A stretch of 64,000 nucleotides of DNA from Dryomyza anilis. Its lineage: Eukaryota > Arthropoda > Insecta > Diptera > Dryomyzidae. The translations under genes and the position numbers were made by a program. The stretch covers positions 26,308,440 to 26,372,439 of the forward strand of contig OX638132.1 of assembly GCA_951804985.1 (NCBI GenBank), given 5' to 3'. The notes under the pieces were generated by a model. The model saw nothing but the letters and a program-made list of their open reading frames with translations. It ran no database searches and was not told the origin of the DNA. This document shows, one piece after another, positions 35,285 to 46,509 of this stretch (its first letter is position 1; the number at the start of each line of letters is the position of its first letter).

Positions 35285-35895
35285 CGAGTGCTCGAAAACA
35301 GAGCGCGCTCGTATGTATTTGTGACAAAAACAATGTTTCAGTGTCCATGTGTTCGAACCGCACAACAGTCGTTAAATCGCTGCTGTTAAGTGAGAAACCC
35401 GAACTAACAGAATCACTCAATCGAGCTGAGCATGTAGCATTGTGCATGCTGTTCGAGCTTCTGTTAAATGGAGCGCTCGAAATGTACAGCGCTTCTACAT
35501 TCCGAGCGGCTCGCAGTTGCGCTCTCTTTTAATTATTTTGTTTGCAACAGTTTTTTTGATTGTTTTGCATTTATTCTTGTTTATTATTCAATTTTATGCA
35601 TGTATTACTAAATATAGATGATTAGGTATGCATTTAAACCGAATTTACAAAAAGAGCGAGACAATCGAGCGCTCGAAATGCTGTTTTGCTCGGAGTAGCG
35701 CTCTAGCGTAACAGCTCGAAACTCGGCAGACCAAGCCGTTGTGTTTGCTTGCGGCTCCACAGAAATTGAATTCGCCGGAAAATAACAGCGCTCGATACAC
35801 AGAGCGAACGCGTAGTTGTCTGCGATGCGTAGTTTGTTTACAGTTCCAGTACACTAGAGCTAGTTTTGAGCTTTTTTTCGTGTTCTTGAGCGAGC
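35285..35895. mobile_element. Possible long-inverted-repeat element with GAGCGCTCGAAATG words
   Basis: The left arm (35285-35530) and right arm (35650-35895) carry the same words in opposite sense: GAGTGCTCGAAAACAGAGCG, GAGCGCTCGAAATG, GCTCTTTT and TCGAGCTGTT. The arms are GC-rich compared with the spacer. The open frames in them are on both strands and not protein-like. Confidence 0.5.
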
Positions 35896-35948
35896 TTTCC
35901 GATACCTGATAAAAAACGTTTATTTAAAAGGTCCTATGTAAATGGTTG

Positions 35949-36406
35949 TTACACTCACAATAAAATATGCATAAAATACACGAAAAATTTAGTGTATTGA
36001 CGAAAATATTCGTGAAAATGATCCACATAGTACGAATGAACTTTCGTAAAGCTACGAAATATATTTATGTTTAAATTTACGGAATAATTCGTACATCTGA
36101 CGAAAAATGTATATTGAATTCACATACTCTGTGTTCGATATCGTGATGGTCGATTCGAAAAGAAATTTTGATCTGTTCTGTCTTGTTTACTGCTTGTTTT
36201 CTTCTTGTTTTCTTTATGTTTTCTGCTTCTTTTTGCTTTTAGAATATCAAATTGTAAAATATACGAATGTATAGTAAAATCAAAACTCGGAACGAAGTTA
36301 AAAATGACAAATTCTGTGATTATTTAAAATAAATCGTATATTTTACGAAATTTAAATTTACGAAAAGGTACTTCGTTAATTGTCGCATTGATTATTTTGA
36401 GTGTAG
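35949..36406. mobile_element. TACGAAA foldback element, best-bounded copy
   Basis: The left end TTACACTCACAATAAAAT and the right end ATTATTTTGAGTGTAG form an inverted repeat with one or two mismatches. The interior is packed with TTACGAAA, TTCGTAAA and related words. Non-coding. Confidence 0.7.
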
Positions 36407-36559
36407 TAGACAGAAAATTCAGTTAGTCTCTATCTATATTTATTGTTGTTTCGGAAATTGATTGGAGAAACATAAAAATTAGATGTTGGAAAATGTTGAT
36501 ATTGAATTATCGTCCAAAATTTTTTTTTCGATTATTGTTTTTTGTCGAATAATTTTTTT

Positions 36560-37640
36560 TTTTTGGAAAATGGTGAGTTCGACCATTGCAGTGTTTTTGT
36601 CGTCCAAAGATTTTTTACAATTTTTTTATTCAAATGTTTCAAACATTGTTTTCTGTCGAATATTTTTTTTCGAAAATGGAAAATTTCGACCATGACGTTG
36701 TTTTTATCGACCAAACATTTTTTTTTTCAATTTTTCGAACATTCTTTTCTTTTGTGATTTCGACCATTGCGTTGTTTTTGTCATCCAAAGATTTTTCAAC
36801 AATCTTGTTTTCAAAATTTTCGATCATTGTTGTTTTTTGTCGAATATTTTTTTTTTTTTTTGGAAAATTGTGATTTAGACCATGGCGTTGTTTTTTCGAT
36901 CAAACCTTTTTTATCAAAATTTTTCGAACATTCTTTTTTTTGTGATTTCGACCATTGCGTTGTTTTTGCCATCCAAAGATTTTTCAACAATCTTGTTTTC
37001 AAAATGTTCGATCATAATGCAGTGTTTTTGTCGTCCAAAGATTTTTTACAATTTTTTTATTCAAATTTTTCAAACATTGTCGAATATTTTTTTTTCGAAA
37101 ATGGAAAATTTCGACCATGGCGTTGTTTTTTCGATCAAACCTTTTTTATTAAAAATTTTTCGAACATTCTTTTTTTGTGATTTCGACCATTGCGTTGTTT
37201 TTGCCATCCAAAGATTTTTCAACAATCTTGTTTTCAAAATTTTCGATCATTGTTGTTTTTTGTCAAATAATTTTTTTTTTGGAAAATGATGATTTCGACC
37301 ATGGCGTTGTTTTTATCGACCAAACATTTTTTTTCAAAATTTTTCGAACATTCTTTTTTTGTGATTTCGACCATTGCGTTGTTTTTGCCATCCAAAGATT
37401 TTTCAACAATCTTGTTATAAAAATTTTTGATCATTGTTGTTTATAGTAAAAAAAAATGTTTAACAAAAATGAATTTTTTCGAAAATTTTCGAACATTGTG
37501 GTTTTTGTCGAATACATTTTTTTGATGGAATATTTTGTTTTGAACACTGCGTTGTTTTTACGCCCAACAAATTTTGTTAAACATTTTTTTCGAAGTTTTT
37601 CCAACATTGTGGTTTTATATGCACACATTTTTAATCAAGG
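36560..37640. repeat. T-rich tandem array, ~189-bp compound unit
   Basis: Two alternating half-units recur. One is TTTCGACCATGGCGTTGTTT with TTTTTCGAACATTC; the other is CGACCATTGCGTTGTTTTTG with CATCCAAAGATTTTTCAACA. The GACCATGGCG-type landmark lies near 36689, 36878, 37111 and 37298, giving spacings of about 189, 233 and 187. Frames stay open on both strands (up to 137 codons, mostly F), which is an artefact of the base bias. Confidence 0.85.
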
Positions 37641-38019
37641 CTGGGTATCACAGGTTTGTCGTACATTTAAAATTAATTAATTTACGAAATATTTTCATTT
37701 CATTACACTTCATCATGAACTGAAACAAAATTTATCAACGACAAACTAAACGCAAGAATTTTTCAGTACTGCACTCAGTCCATTCGCTGCATTTTATAAA
37801 GTTTCTATTGTTTTTGTTGTGATTTTCGAAACAAAACCTGTTTCCTACAACATCAAGCAGTGCAGTGTTTTGTTTTAACACAAACGAGTATAGTGCAGTA
37901 TTCATTTTCTCTGTTTATTATACTCTTTTTCAATGAATCGATCAAGCAGTGTTCAACGAAGAACTGCGCACTACTGTAGGTGATGAAACGAATGCATTCA
38001 TGCACATGTTTAGTATTTA
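37641..38019. other. Intronic DNA without recognised feature
   Basis: Contains GTGCAGT words related to the MITE family at 7002 but no bounded copy. Confidence 0.35.
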
Positions 38020-38275
38020 GTAATGTGTTTGAAAGAGACGACAAGTTCATTTAGAGCACTCAGACAGTGAGCGAGAAAGAGGCAAAAACTTCACGCATTA
38101 AAACTCATTAGTGCGATTGAGATGCAACATGGTTGCGGCATTCTCGAAAGGTGTAGAAGTTTCTCGAAACGTGTCGAGGCGCATTGAAACGTGTCGAACT
38201 GATGTATGCAGTATATAACGGCGCCGCATCTGATTCTGTCAAATGTAAATCCAAATATTCTAAATAAATTTATTT
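38020..38275 (+). mobile_element. Diverged LTR fragment
   Basis: Parallels the solo LTR at 41120-41642 over GTTTGAAAGAGACG, GAGCGAGAAAGAG, TTCTCGAAACGTGTCG and GAACTGATGTATGCAG, followed by TATATAACGGCGCCGCATCTG. The TATA motif and downstream CCGCATCTGA region are retained. The 3' half of the LTR does not match. Confidence 0.65.
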
Positions 38276-38869
38276 AGAACCACACTCAGAAGAAGTTCTT
38301 ATGAAGTTCTTATAGGTTTTATAGTTAGTGTATTAATTGTTTTAAATTGTTGTTTGTTTTACGACCTAAATAGAGTTATTTCAAAAATTTTGTTTTTGAG
38401 GGCTTAAGGTCTAGTCAGATACAATGTACCAACCGCGCCTCCACTATCCATACCTCATGTTAATGTTTATCACATACAAATTTTATGTTTATGTCGATAA
38501 AAACGATATGATCCAATTATGTCACAACATTTTATTGAAAAACTTATATTTTGCACACGCCCCACGCACTATCACTGATATTTGCACTGCGAACTTATTA
38601 AATAAATTACTTCAACGTTATTCGTAATGAAAAATTTATGAAATAAATATCTGCTATTAATTATTTTGATTTGAATTTATTTCGAAACTTCAAAGTCATG
38701 GCAGACTTTATGGGGACAAGTCAGCCATGCCATAGTGTTTGACATTTCTGGCAAGACATGTGGTGTCTCCACAATACATTTTAATGAATTTCCATGAATT
38801 ATGTCTAGTGCAGACACCATGTAATGAGGTTGGTTTTTGTTTTCATATTAATTCAAAAGTTCCCTAATG
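38276..38869. other. Intronic DNA without recognised feature
   Basis: A 67-codon open frame at 38424-38627 has no recognisable domain. No repeat partner in the window. Confidence 0.4.
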
Positions 38870-39210
38870 AATTTTATAGTATTTAACAAAATTTAGTACT
38901 ATTAATTTAATTATTTCTATAATATTGAAAATAACCCTATAAATACTATTGTTTTTATATTTTATTTCCTATAATATAAAAACTTAAACACAATAGAAAC
39001 ATTTTAATGTTGTGCATCATTCTGCGAGTATTTTTCTGCATGTATTTTTTGTTTGTTTTGAACATTATAAAATTAATGGTATAAAAACTATATCATTAAT
39101 TGTTTGAATATTATTGAACTTATAGTATGCAATGCATACTACGCATACTATGGACCAATTTTAATAGTAAAAATAATACCATAATTTTAACAGGTTCTTT
39201 TTCTGGGTGC
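38870..39210. mobile_element. Degenerate copy of the TACACCCAG MITE family
   Basis: Has AGTTCCCTAATG at the left, TTTATAGTATTTAAC and GACCAATTTTAATAGTAAAA inside, and TTCTTTTTCTGGGTGCA at the right. These match the ends and interior of 24200-24424, but the sequence is longer and decayed. Confidence 0.55.
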
Positions 39211-40370
39211 AAATTACCCCTTACAACATTGAGCTGCACAGTACAGCCCTAACCAATAGGCGACTGATTGATTTGCACCCACTCAGTGCCACTTAAACAC
39301 TTTGCATTCAAGTGCGCATCGACTTGACTCGCTGACATTTATGGCCTGATGCTTGGCATGATGGTTTCAACCAAAACATCAAGAACAACAGTACCACAAC
39401 AGCAACAACAATAGCTTTAATCACAACAAAACAATTATTTTTATTTCTGTTTTGGCAACCTCGTGCCAAACACTCGTAGGACATTTGCAGCATTTGTTGC
39501 CGCATTCAACGGCGAATCAACAATACATGGCCCCGTTATATTTATGGTGCCGCCGTCGCTAACGACACACTGACCGTATTTGTTTGACATGCGGCGCAAC
39601 GCATCGTCAACATGAACGAGGCCAAAAAGTGTTGGCAACGCCAAGTAAACAAAATTTGCCATCATTATGTAGTGGGTCGTGGCTGATGCTGGTAATGGTT
39701 ACGCTGATGAATTTGGTAGACAGAATGGGGTTTGGAAAATTAAATTATCTGAGTATAGAAAAATGTCAAATGTAGTACGTATTTTAAAGTGTTTTTGTGA
39801 AATAAATCAAATAACCTTTTTGTAATTTTAATTTTCTACTGTTATATATTTTTCATAAGTTTGTTGTTCTGGCCAAGAGCGTAAAATAGGTAATAATAAA
39901 AATTCTGATTTTGTTGTATTTAATATGTTTACACTAACGTTTTTTATATAACGTTTTTTATACATCATCTCACATAATTTGTAGGTGTTTATTCAAACTG
40001 CATATTTTAAATAAAAAAATGATAGATAACGAATATGTAAAATATGAAATTCTAAATACATTTTGAACAATAAAAAAATCCTTTAATACGTTTTTAGAAA
40101 TTGTCATATTTTCAATTGCACTTGAATATGTTATAACTTGAAAACTAAAAAGTATTCATTGATTGTCTTAGTAAGTAACGATTTAATTTTCTAGATTCAA
40201 TTGAACACCTACTATGCGAATGTCCAAACCTCCATACACGCTGACTTTAACACATGGTGAATAGATTTTTTGGAGAACTAAAAGACTCGACTTAATGTTC
40301 CACTTGAAAACATACTAGGGTTCTTAAGTATTTCAGATTAATTTCATATAAACCAACCCACGGTTGTTTT
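39211..40370. other. Intronic DNA with a coding-like island at 39440-39670
   Basis: On the minus strand 39441-39665 encodes 74 codons (MMANFVYLALPTLFGLVHVD onward) with more balanced composition than its surroundings. I cannot match it to any family and see no splice or promoter context. The rest is AT-rich and unique. Confidence 0.3.
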
Positions 40371-40379
40371 ACACATATA

Positions 40380-40692
40380 ATAATAATAATAGGTTGGCGC
40401 TACAGTCCTGTATAGAACTTCGGCCGAGCTCTCTCACCATTTTGAGCTGTGCGTGTTATATTTGTACTCAAAGTGGTGGGAACTACAGTTTATTGCCGAA
40501 TCCGAACGGCGGGTGAGAGCTTTTTCATAGGCAATGGTTTTACTCTCGTAGGTTTGCCATTTACTGACGAGAGGTAGCGCGGTATAGAAAAATGTTTCTA
40601 TGAAAAGATGTTGTTAGCCCCAGTCCAGGCTTGAACCGGGGACCTTTCGGCTCGCAGTCCAATGCACTAAACACTGAGCTACCGCGGCTACG
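40380..40692 (-). mobile_element. tRNA-derived SINE, copy 2
   Basis: Same family and orientation as 21010-21326, with the A box TAGCTCAGTG and B box GGTTCAAGCC intact on the minus strand and an (ATT/AAT)n tail at the left. The target-site duplication ACACATATA occurs at 40371-40379 and 40693-40701. A few substitutions against the other copies are visible (for example AAACACTGAGC for AACCACTGAGC). Confidence 0.9.
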
Positions 40693-40883
40693 ACACATAT
40701 AGGTTACCCCAATACAAAAAGGGAACACAATTGACAATTAGCGGGCATGGTCTGTAGATTGTAACCCGACCACGTATATTTAAATACCTCATTTAACACT
40801 CACATTTACTTTTTTTTTGTTAATACACTTTTATTTTATAAAAAAATATATAAAAACAATGTTTATCTCGCGAATCGAGTGGA

Positions 40884-40935
40884 TGGGTTTAAAAAAAAGA
40901 AATTCGGTACATCTACCCAGTCGTATAAATGTCCT
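40884..40935 (-). mobile_element. Mini-me-like fragment, reversed
   Basis: GAAATTCGGTACATCTACCC is the complement of the GGTAGGTGTACCGAATTTC block of the copies at 11236 and 42100. Confidence 0.5.
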
Positions 40936-41119
40936 ACAGGGAAACAAACTGGTACAACTGGTACGTGACTGGTTCCTCGGAAATATTTAAACGGTTCCGG
41001 TACAGACACTTTTATATGAAAGAAACTAGCTACTTTAACACGGCGCACACTGGTTCAAACGTGAAAAAAGCTGGCCAAAATTCAATATATTTTTTAAATT
41101 AGAATATAAGCAATAGTAT

Positions 41120-41642
41120 TGTTACGAAAAGAGGTAATTTGCCCCACTGTGCAAGCATTTAACAATAATAAATGAGACGCAAGACAAATTTGCGCACTAA
41201 GCAATGTGTTAGAAAGAGACGGAGGATCATTCAGCGTACTGAGCAATGTGCGAGAAAGAGATGGAATATCTGCACATTAAAACACATGAGTGCGAATGAA
41301 ATGCTAATAGCATGCGTTATTCACGAAACGAGTAGAAAGTTCTCGAAATATGTCGAATCTTGTCGAACTGATGCATGCAGTATATAAGGGTGCCGCATCT
41401 GAGGTACAGCACTTCAGTAGTGATTGGAAAGTGGTCGAGTGCGTCTTGTGTGATAAATGTCAAGTTAAATTGTGGACATGCTGCAGTTGTTAGAATTTGT
41501 TATTAGTAAAGTTGTATATTAAAGTGAATTAATAAAGTTAATTGTTATAATTTAAACCAAACATAAGGCTGTTTTTATTTTGTACACAATCCTGAGATAC
41601 GAACTTGTAAAACAGTTTTCCGTAGACTGAATTTTCGTAACA
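41120..41642 (+). mobile_element. Solo LTR of a retrotransposon (523 bp)
   Basis: Begins TGTTACGAAAAGAGG and ends TTTTCGTAACA, giving the TG...CA ends and an inverted TGTTACGAAA/TTTCGTAACA terminus. The 4-bp target-site duplication GTAT lies at 41116-41119 and 41643-41646. A TATA box (TATATAAG at 41381) and an AATAAA signal (41531) place the promoter and polyadenylation site on the plus strand. No internal region flanks it, so it is a solo LTR left by recombination. The 4-bp duplication suits a Gypsy- or Pao-type element (inference). Confidence 0.88.
41381..41388 (+). promoter_or_regulatory. LTR TATA box
   Basis: TATATAAG inside the solo LTR, opposite in direction to the neuroligin transcript. 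The same position in the fragment at 38020 reads TATATAAC. Confidence 0.65.
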
Positions 41643-41646
41643 GTAT

Positions 41647-42099
41647 TGTAATTCACTAATAAATATTCCAGGCCATAAATGCGTCCAAGAATTTTATTCT
41701 AAAAAAATACTCAGATATTAACTATCAAAGTAAGTACTTTTTTCATAAAAAAAAATGTATGTTTTAGTGTGTTTTAATTTTAAGATTACTGTGGTTAATC
41801 GTTAAGATACAAACTTTAAGTGTTCAGTGTAAATCATGCTTAGGATGTTCCCTATAATTGTTCCTTAAACAATAGAAACGTACTATGAACGATTTCGCTA
41901 CAAAATTACGAACTATATTTCTTATCCTTGAACCCTTTTAGAGCCCATAGCGCTTAACCCAGAAGTGTAGGGGTATAAGAATATACTACATTTTTATAGT
42001 AGCACAAAATAAAAAAAAAAATCAAAGTTCAATTAAAAAAGTTGCCATTTTACCGCACTGTGAAATATATTTGTAATAAGAAATAGAGATAAATTGAAA
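41647..42099. other. Intronic DNA without recognised feature
   Basis: AT-rich; TGTAGGGGTATAAGAATAT near 41967 resembles a mini-me tail and may be part of an older copy just upstream of the next one. Confidence 0.4.
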
Positions 42100-42795
42100 A
42101 CCAATGGGAAGGTTAGATCACATGGGAAATTTTAAAGTAGGTGTTATTATGATAGTTAGGATTATCAAAATTATAGTCGGTCTAAGCTGGCTATAAATAT
42201 CCTACACATATGTGTGGTTACCGGTAAAATTGGTATATAGGTCACCAGGGTATACGAATCCTGAAAATAACTACAAACTTTCCATCCCTGAAGAATTTTG
42301 TTTCATTTGATACCCATATTTACAAATGGGTAGGTGTACCGAATTTCAATTTTTTTTTTGGGAACCACAAGTCGTTTCGTGGGAAAACATTATTTTCATG
42401 TATTTGAGCATAATGTCAATATATATTTGACCAAAAAAGTTTGCCTAATCGTAAGTAAAATTGATCTGTAGATATACATTTCATATGAGGTTTTTGAACA
42501 TAAATGGTCGGTTCTCTGGTCAAAATAGACCGAGCATGCCAATTTTCTTTTTCAGACAGCTTAGATATATAAGTAATCTAAAGTTTCATTGCTCTAGCTC
42601 TTCAACTTTTTCTGTAATCGTGATTTCAACAGGTATACAGAAGGACAGACAGACGGACATCTCTAAATCGACTCAGGAGGTCATGCTGATCAAGAATATA
42701 TATACTTTTCCATACCGGAGATGCTTTTTTCAGGGTGTTACAAACGGCGTACCAAACTTAATATATATATACTTTCACTCTTAGTGTAGGGTATA
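42100..42795 (+). mobile_element. Mini-me-like element, copy 2
   Basis: Nearly colinear with 11236-11937. Shared blocks include TTAGATCACATGGGAAATT, GATAGTTAGGATTATC, the core CGACTCAGGAGGTCATGC and TGATCAAGA, the ATATATATAC tract and the CTTAGTGTAGGGTA tail. The GACA tract is shorter here (GACAGACAGACGGACA only). Non-coding. Confidence 0.75.
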
Positions 42796-43235
42796 AAAAT
42801 GGGATTTTTAATATAAAAGAGAAATGCATGTGAGAGGGCGATTAAAAATTTAAAAACTCTAGGCATTCTTCAGCAATGTCTTCTTTATCGTCTTCTCCTT
42901 CATATTATTTCTCTTAATATTCCCCTTTTAAACAAATTTCTTATAAATTTGACTAAATACAAAATATTTTTAACTTTTTTCAACAAAAAAATTGTCAGGC
43001 CATTGCAACTTTTATAGCGAATCACACGAATTTGAATCAAACAATGAACGATTACTTGTCTTTAATCGAAATAGGCGATTTGTAGAATTTTGGCCAGTTT
43101 TTTTCTATTTTAGACCACTGTACGGCATTTTCTTAGGTAAGGATTAAATAATACCTCATGTATACCATTAGACGTATCACAAAACTGTTTCTGATTCTGT
43201 TCTTATTCGGTACCAACGGAACCGGTCACAGAGCA
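42796..43235. other. Intronic DNA without recognised feature
   Basis: AT-rich and unique within the window. Confidence 0.4.
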
Positions 43236-44465
43236 TATAGGCATTTCGTGCGGTTCCAGACGGGACATTCGTATGCATAAAACTTTAATATCTCAGAGGA
43301 AAATTAATGAATTTACTTGATTCATTATTTTTTAAATAGGACCAAACAATTGAAAAAAATTAGAGAATTCTATGCGGTAGATCAAAAGATATAAATTAAA
43401 TAGTGGTCGTTCCGAACGGGTCAAAAACGGAAGTCCATGTCGAGGTTCATATGGAAATTCCAAAAAGTCAGCGAATTTTGCGTACGCATTATTTTTTTAA
43501 TAATTTTAGAACATAGTTGAAATTGTATTCTTTCTTTCCATATTTACTATTTGTTTCTAAAGTTTATAGTTTTTTCATAATAAATCACAGAAAAATTCCG
43601 GAAGGTACAAAAAGTTCGATATAGAAATTATCCCTAAGATTTTTTAATTTTTGCGTACAATATATTTTTTTAAAGTATCTTAGAACATTGTTGAGACAGT
43701 TTACTTAATTTTTGTATATGGATACTTTGTTCCTAAAGTTTGCAGTTATTTCGTAATAAATCACCGGATAATTCCGGACGTTCCGTATTGCACTGCGATT
43801 TTTTGTTAAAAATATTTTTGTATCTGACAATATAAATATTCATTATTGCGAAATTGAGAGTGATGTACGATACGAATTTCCATTTTTCTTAAAGTTTTAT
43901 AATATTTTATTTTACTTTTTTTGAAATTATAATTTTTTTCTTTGATATTTTTTATACTGCACAGAAAAAAAAATCGATGTAAATATAGCAACCGCATTAA
44001 TTGCATTTATTAATCAAGCCAGCAATAAAATCCAATAATTTAAATCGACGTAAATATAGCAACCGTATTAATTGCATTTATTAATCAAGCCAGCAATAAA
44101 ATCCACTAATTTAACGAAAACATTTGCTATTCTTCGTTAAATCAGCAATTTCGTTTGCTAATATGAATATTTGTAGATCAATGCAGCAAATTAATTTGTC
44201 GGCGCAGTTTCAGCAATTATATTTGCTAAAACTGCGAACTCTATTGCTTATATAACGAAGAATAGCAAATGTTTTCATTAAATTGCTGAATTTCATTTGA
44301 TTGATTAATGCATGCAATTAATATTGGTTGCTAAATTTACGTCGATTATTTTTTTCTATGTGTGGTTTTACACTTTTGGTACTCAAAGTTCCGGACGTGA
44401 CATATTTCAATTAGCTGTCAAAATGTTTCAAGAATTACTAGGAAATCGATGTTTTCAATTTTGAA
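43236..44465. repeat. Dispersed repeat with TTCCGGACGGGAC motifs, copy 2, split by a MITE
   Basis: From 43236 to about 43965 the sequence follows the copy at 4060-4660 (GACGGGACATTCGTA, TTTAATATCTCAGAGG, GAGGTTCATATGGAAAT). After the MITE at 43966-44362 the family resumes with AAAGTTCCGGACGTGACAT. The MITE therefore inserted into this repeat. Confidence 0.6.
43966..44362. mobile_element. MITE with ATCGACGTAAATATAGCAA ends, copy 1, with duplicated left end
   Basis: The left end CAGAAAAAAAAATCGATG with TAAATATAGCAACC is mirrored at the right by GGTTGCTAAATTTACGTCG and ATTATTTTTTTCTATGTG. The first ~70 bp are repeated in tandem (43973-44042 and 44043-44110). A copy lies at 50632-50957 and fragments near 57226 and 60100-60165. 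Confidence 0.8.
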
Positions 44466-44489
44466 AATAGCAATGAGATTGACCGCCTT

Positions 44490-44655
44490 ATTATGTAAAA
44501 CGAAACGAAAGGTGACTCGTCAAAAATTCCAGTGACAGCTTTTGTTTACTTGTTCATTACGCCGTTGTTTTTGTTTCTTTTAATGCAAAGAAAATCTGTC
44601 ACTGGAATTTCTGACGTTTTTCTGCCGAGTCACTTTTCGTTTCGTTTTACATAAT
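44490..44655. mobile_element. 166-bp foldback MITE
   Basis: The left arm ATTATGTAAAACGAAACGAA with AAATTCCAGTGACAG is mirrored by CTGTCACTGGAATTTC with TTTTCGTTTCGTTTTACATAAT on the right. The arms are about 55 bp with few mismatches and a ~50-bp loop. Confidence 0.85.
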
Positions 44656-46140
44656 ATGGGGGTTAGATTTAGGAACAGAGGATTGAACTCTAAAAAAATA
44701 AAAATACCTATGGACCACTTTAAATGTAACCGAACACATTATCAGATGTGTAGTATATTTATCGTCGGGTTGGACCGACTTTAGCACTAATTATGCTTAC
44801 TAACTTCATCACAGCAACTATCAGAATTCTCTTACTTTAAAATTTCTCATGTGACTTAACCTTTCTTAATGCGCCTAATGATAAAAATAAGAAAAATATA
44901 TTCAAATGCATTTTGCCTAAAACGTATAGGTAAAACCTAACACAGCTTGAAATGGGCTTTGCTAATTTATGATGAAATAGGTTGGTTTGGTAAATATTCG
45001 AGTAACCATTTTTCATTTTGTAGTCACTAGCATCGAACTAAGTAGACATGTGTGTGTGTGTCTTTTTTGTATAAGTGAATTTGTGCATATGTGTGCATTA
45101 AATAGGTTTCGCTTTGATTTCACCCGCCCAAGGGCAGTCGAGCATGTAAAGTGCGTGCGACCGGAAACGAGCTGTGATGTGTTCATGTGTCCGGCTTTCT
45201 ATGTAGTTCAGCCTGGTTTCGGTCCGCGTCAATACGGCCAAAAGAACAAGCTGGATAAAGTTGTCAAACGATGGCATACGCGACGGACTGTTTCACAGAT
45301 TTTTCTAAATATAAAAAACATCGTATAATTTTTCATTGAAATTAATTAAATTCACATGCGTTTTTTTCACACCTCACACATGCTGTTGACAAATATTTGT
45401 GCGTTTTACGCAACGTCGCGCGCAATTAATCACTTTAATTAATTTGGCGTCACAACAAAAAAAAAACTCTCCACACAGAATGTTGCCAGACTTTTTGTGT
45501 AGCACGTTAACAATCCGGCAACAACAGCAGTAATAATTACAAAAAAAAAACAATGTGCACAAAAAGTGATTAATTCCGATTGTATGCGCGGTCAGCTGTC
45601 AATGTTGTCGCGGCATCAGCCCCATGGGGATGCGTGGCATGCTAATTGAAAAACATCCTCAAGGCTCTAGGCTTCGTCCGGTACATCGAGCAGCTCTCCC
45701 GGGTTACTACATTGGCTGCAACTGCCTAGAATCTGATTAATTAACTGCGTGGAATTCAATTCATTTGACGCGGACACCATCGTTACCCATGCCAACCCCT
45801 TTTTTGCACACCCCACCCCACATCAGTTCACATACAACAGCAATTTGCAGGGCTTTTGTTGTCCCCTAATTGTGGGTTGTGCCCGGAAAACTTGCTGCTG
45901 TTGCCAACTCTTTACATAATTCACTTGCGCACATTTTGAATTTACAATGAATGTCATTCATTTATGAAGCGCGAGCAATTTCATTCATTGTTCGTCACAC
46001 TTCAGTTGTTGTATTTGGTGACTGTTGTCGTTGTTATTACGTCTAATGAACCATATTTGGCTGTCGAATTGTATGGAATCTCAGAACAAAGTCGAAAATT
46101 ACAGCGAAATTCATCTATTGCAATTATTTTTCGGCAAGTA
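44656..46140. other. Intronic DNA with unique balanced islands (45090-45330 and 45560-45960)
   Basis: The first island is open on the plus strand (113 codons, 44987-45328), with CVRPETSCDVFMCPAFYVV inside, but it matches no family I know. The second has homeodomain-like TGATTAATTAAC and ATGCTAATTGAAA words and no long frame. Neither is repeated in the window. They are candidates for conserved regulatory DNA. Confidence 0.35.
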
Positions 46141-46352
46141 GGTGAAATAGTTGACAAATAGGTGGGAAATAGGTGGCAAATTGGTGGCAAATAGGTGGCA
46201 AATAGGTGGCAAATAGGTGACAAATATGTGAAAACTAGGTGGCAAATAGGTGGAAAATAGGTGGCAAATAGGTGTAAAAGAGGTGCCAAATAGTTGGCAA
46301 ATATGTGTAAAAGAGGTGGAAAATTGGTAGGAAATAGGTGGCAAATAGGTGA
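46141..46352. repeat. 11-bp minisatellite, unit AAATAGGTGGC, about 19 copies
   Basis: Units differ by single changes (GGTGGA, GGTGTA, TTGGTGG). Both strands stay open because of the low complexity, giving artificial CHLFATYLPP repeats. Confidence 0.93.
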
Positions 46353-46509
46353 CTTTTGTGTTTGGAATGACTGTATTTTTGTCTAAATTTTAATTGCGTT
46401 TAAATTAAATATATGTTCAAATTAAATTCAAATTATTCAGCATGCCGACAAATAATTTTTCATCAATCTGAAGACATTTTGTTTTTATTGATGTTACCAT
46501 ATTTATAAC

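Noticed and set aside
36483..37628. Several 60-137-codon frames on both strands
   Set aside because: Produced by the T-rich tandem array; repeated phenylalanine and lysine/asparagine strings only.
46002..46344. CHLFATYLPP-repeat frames on the minus strand
   Set aside because: Artefact of the 11-bp minisatellite, open in several frames.
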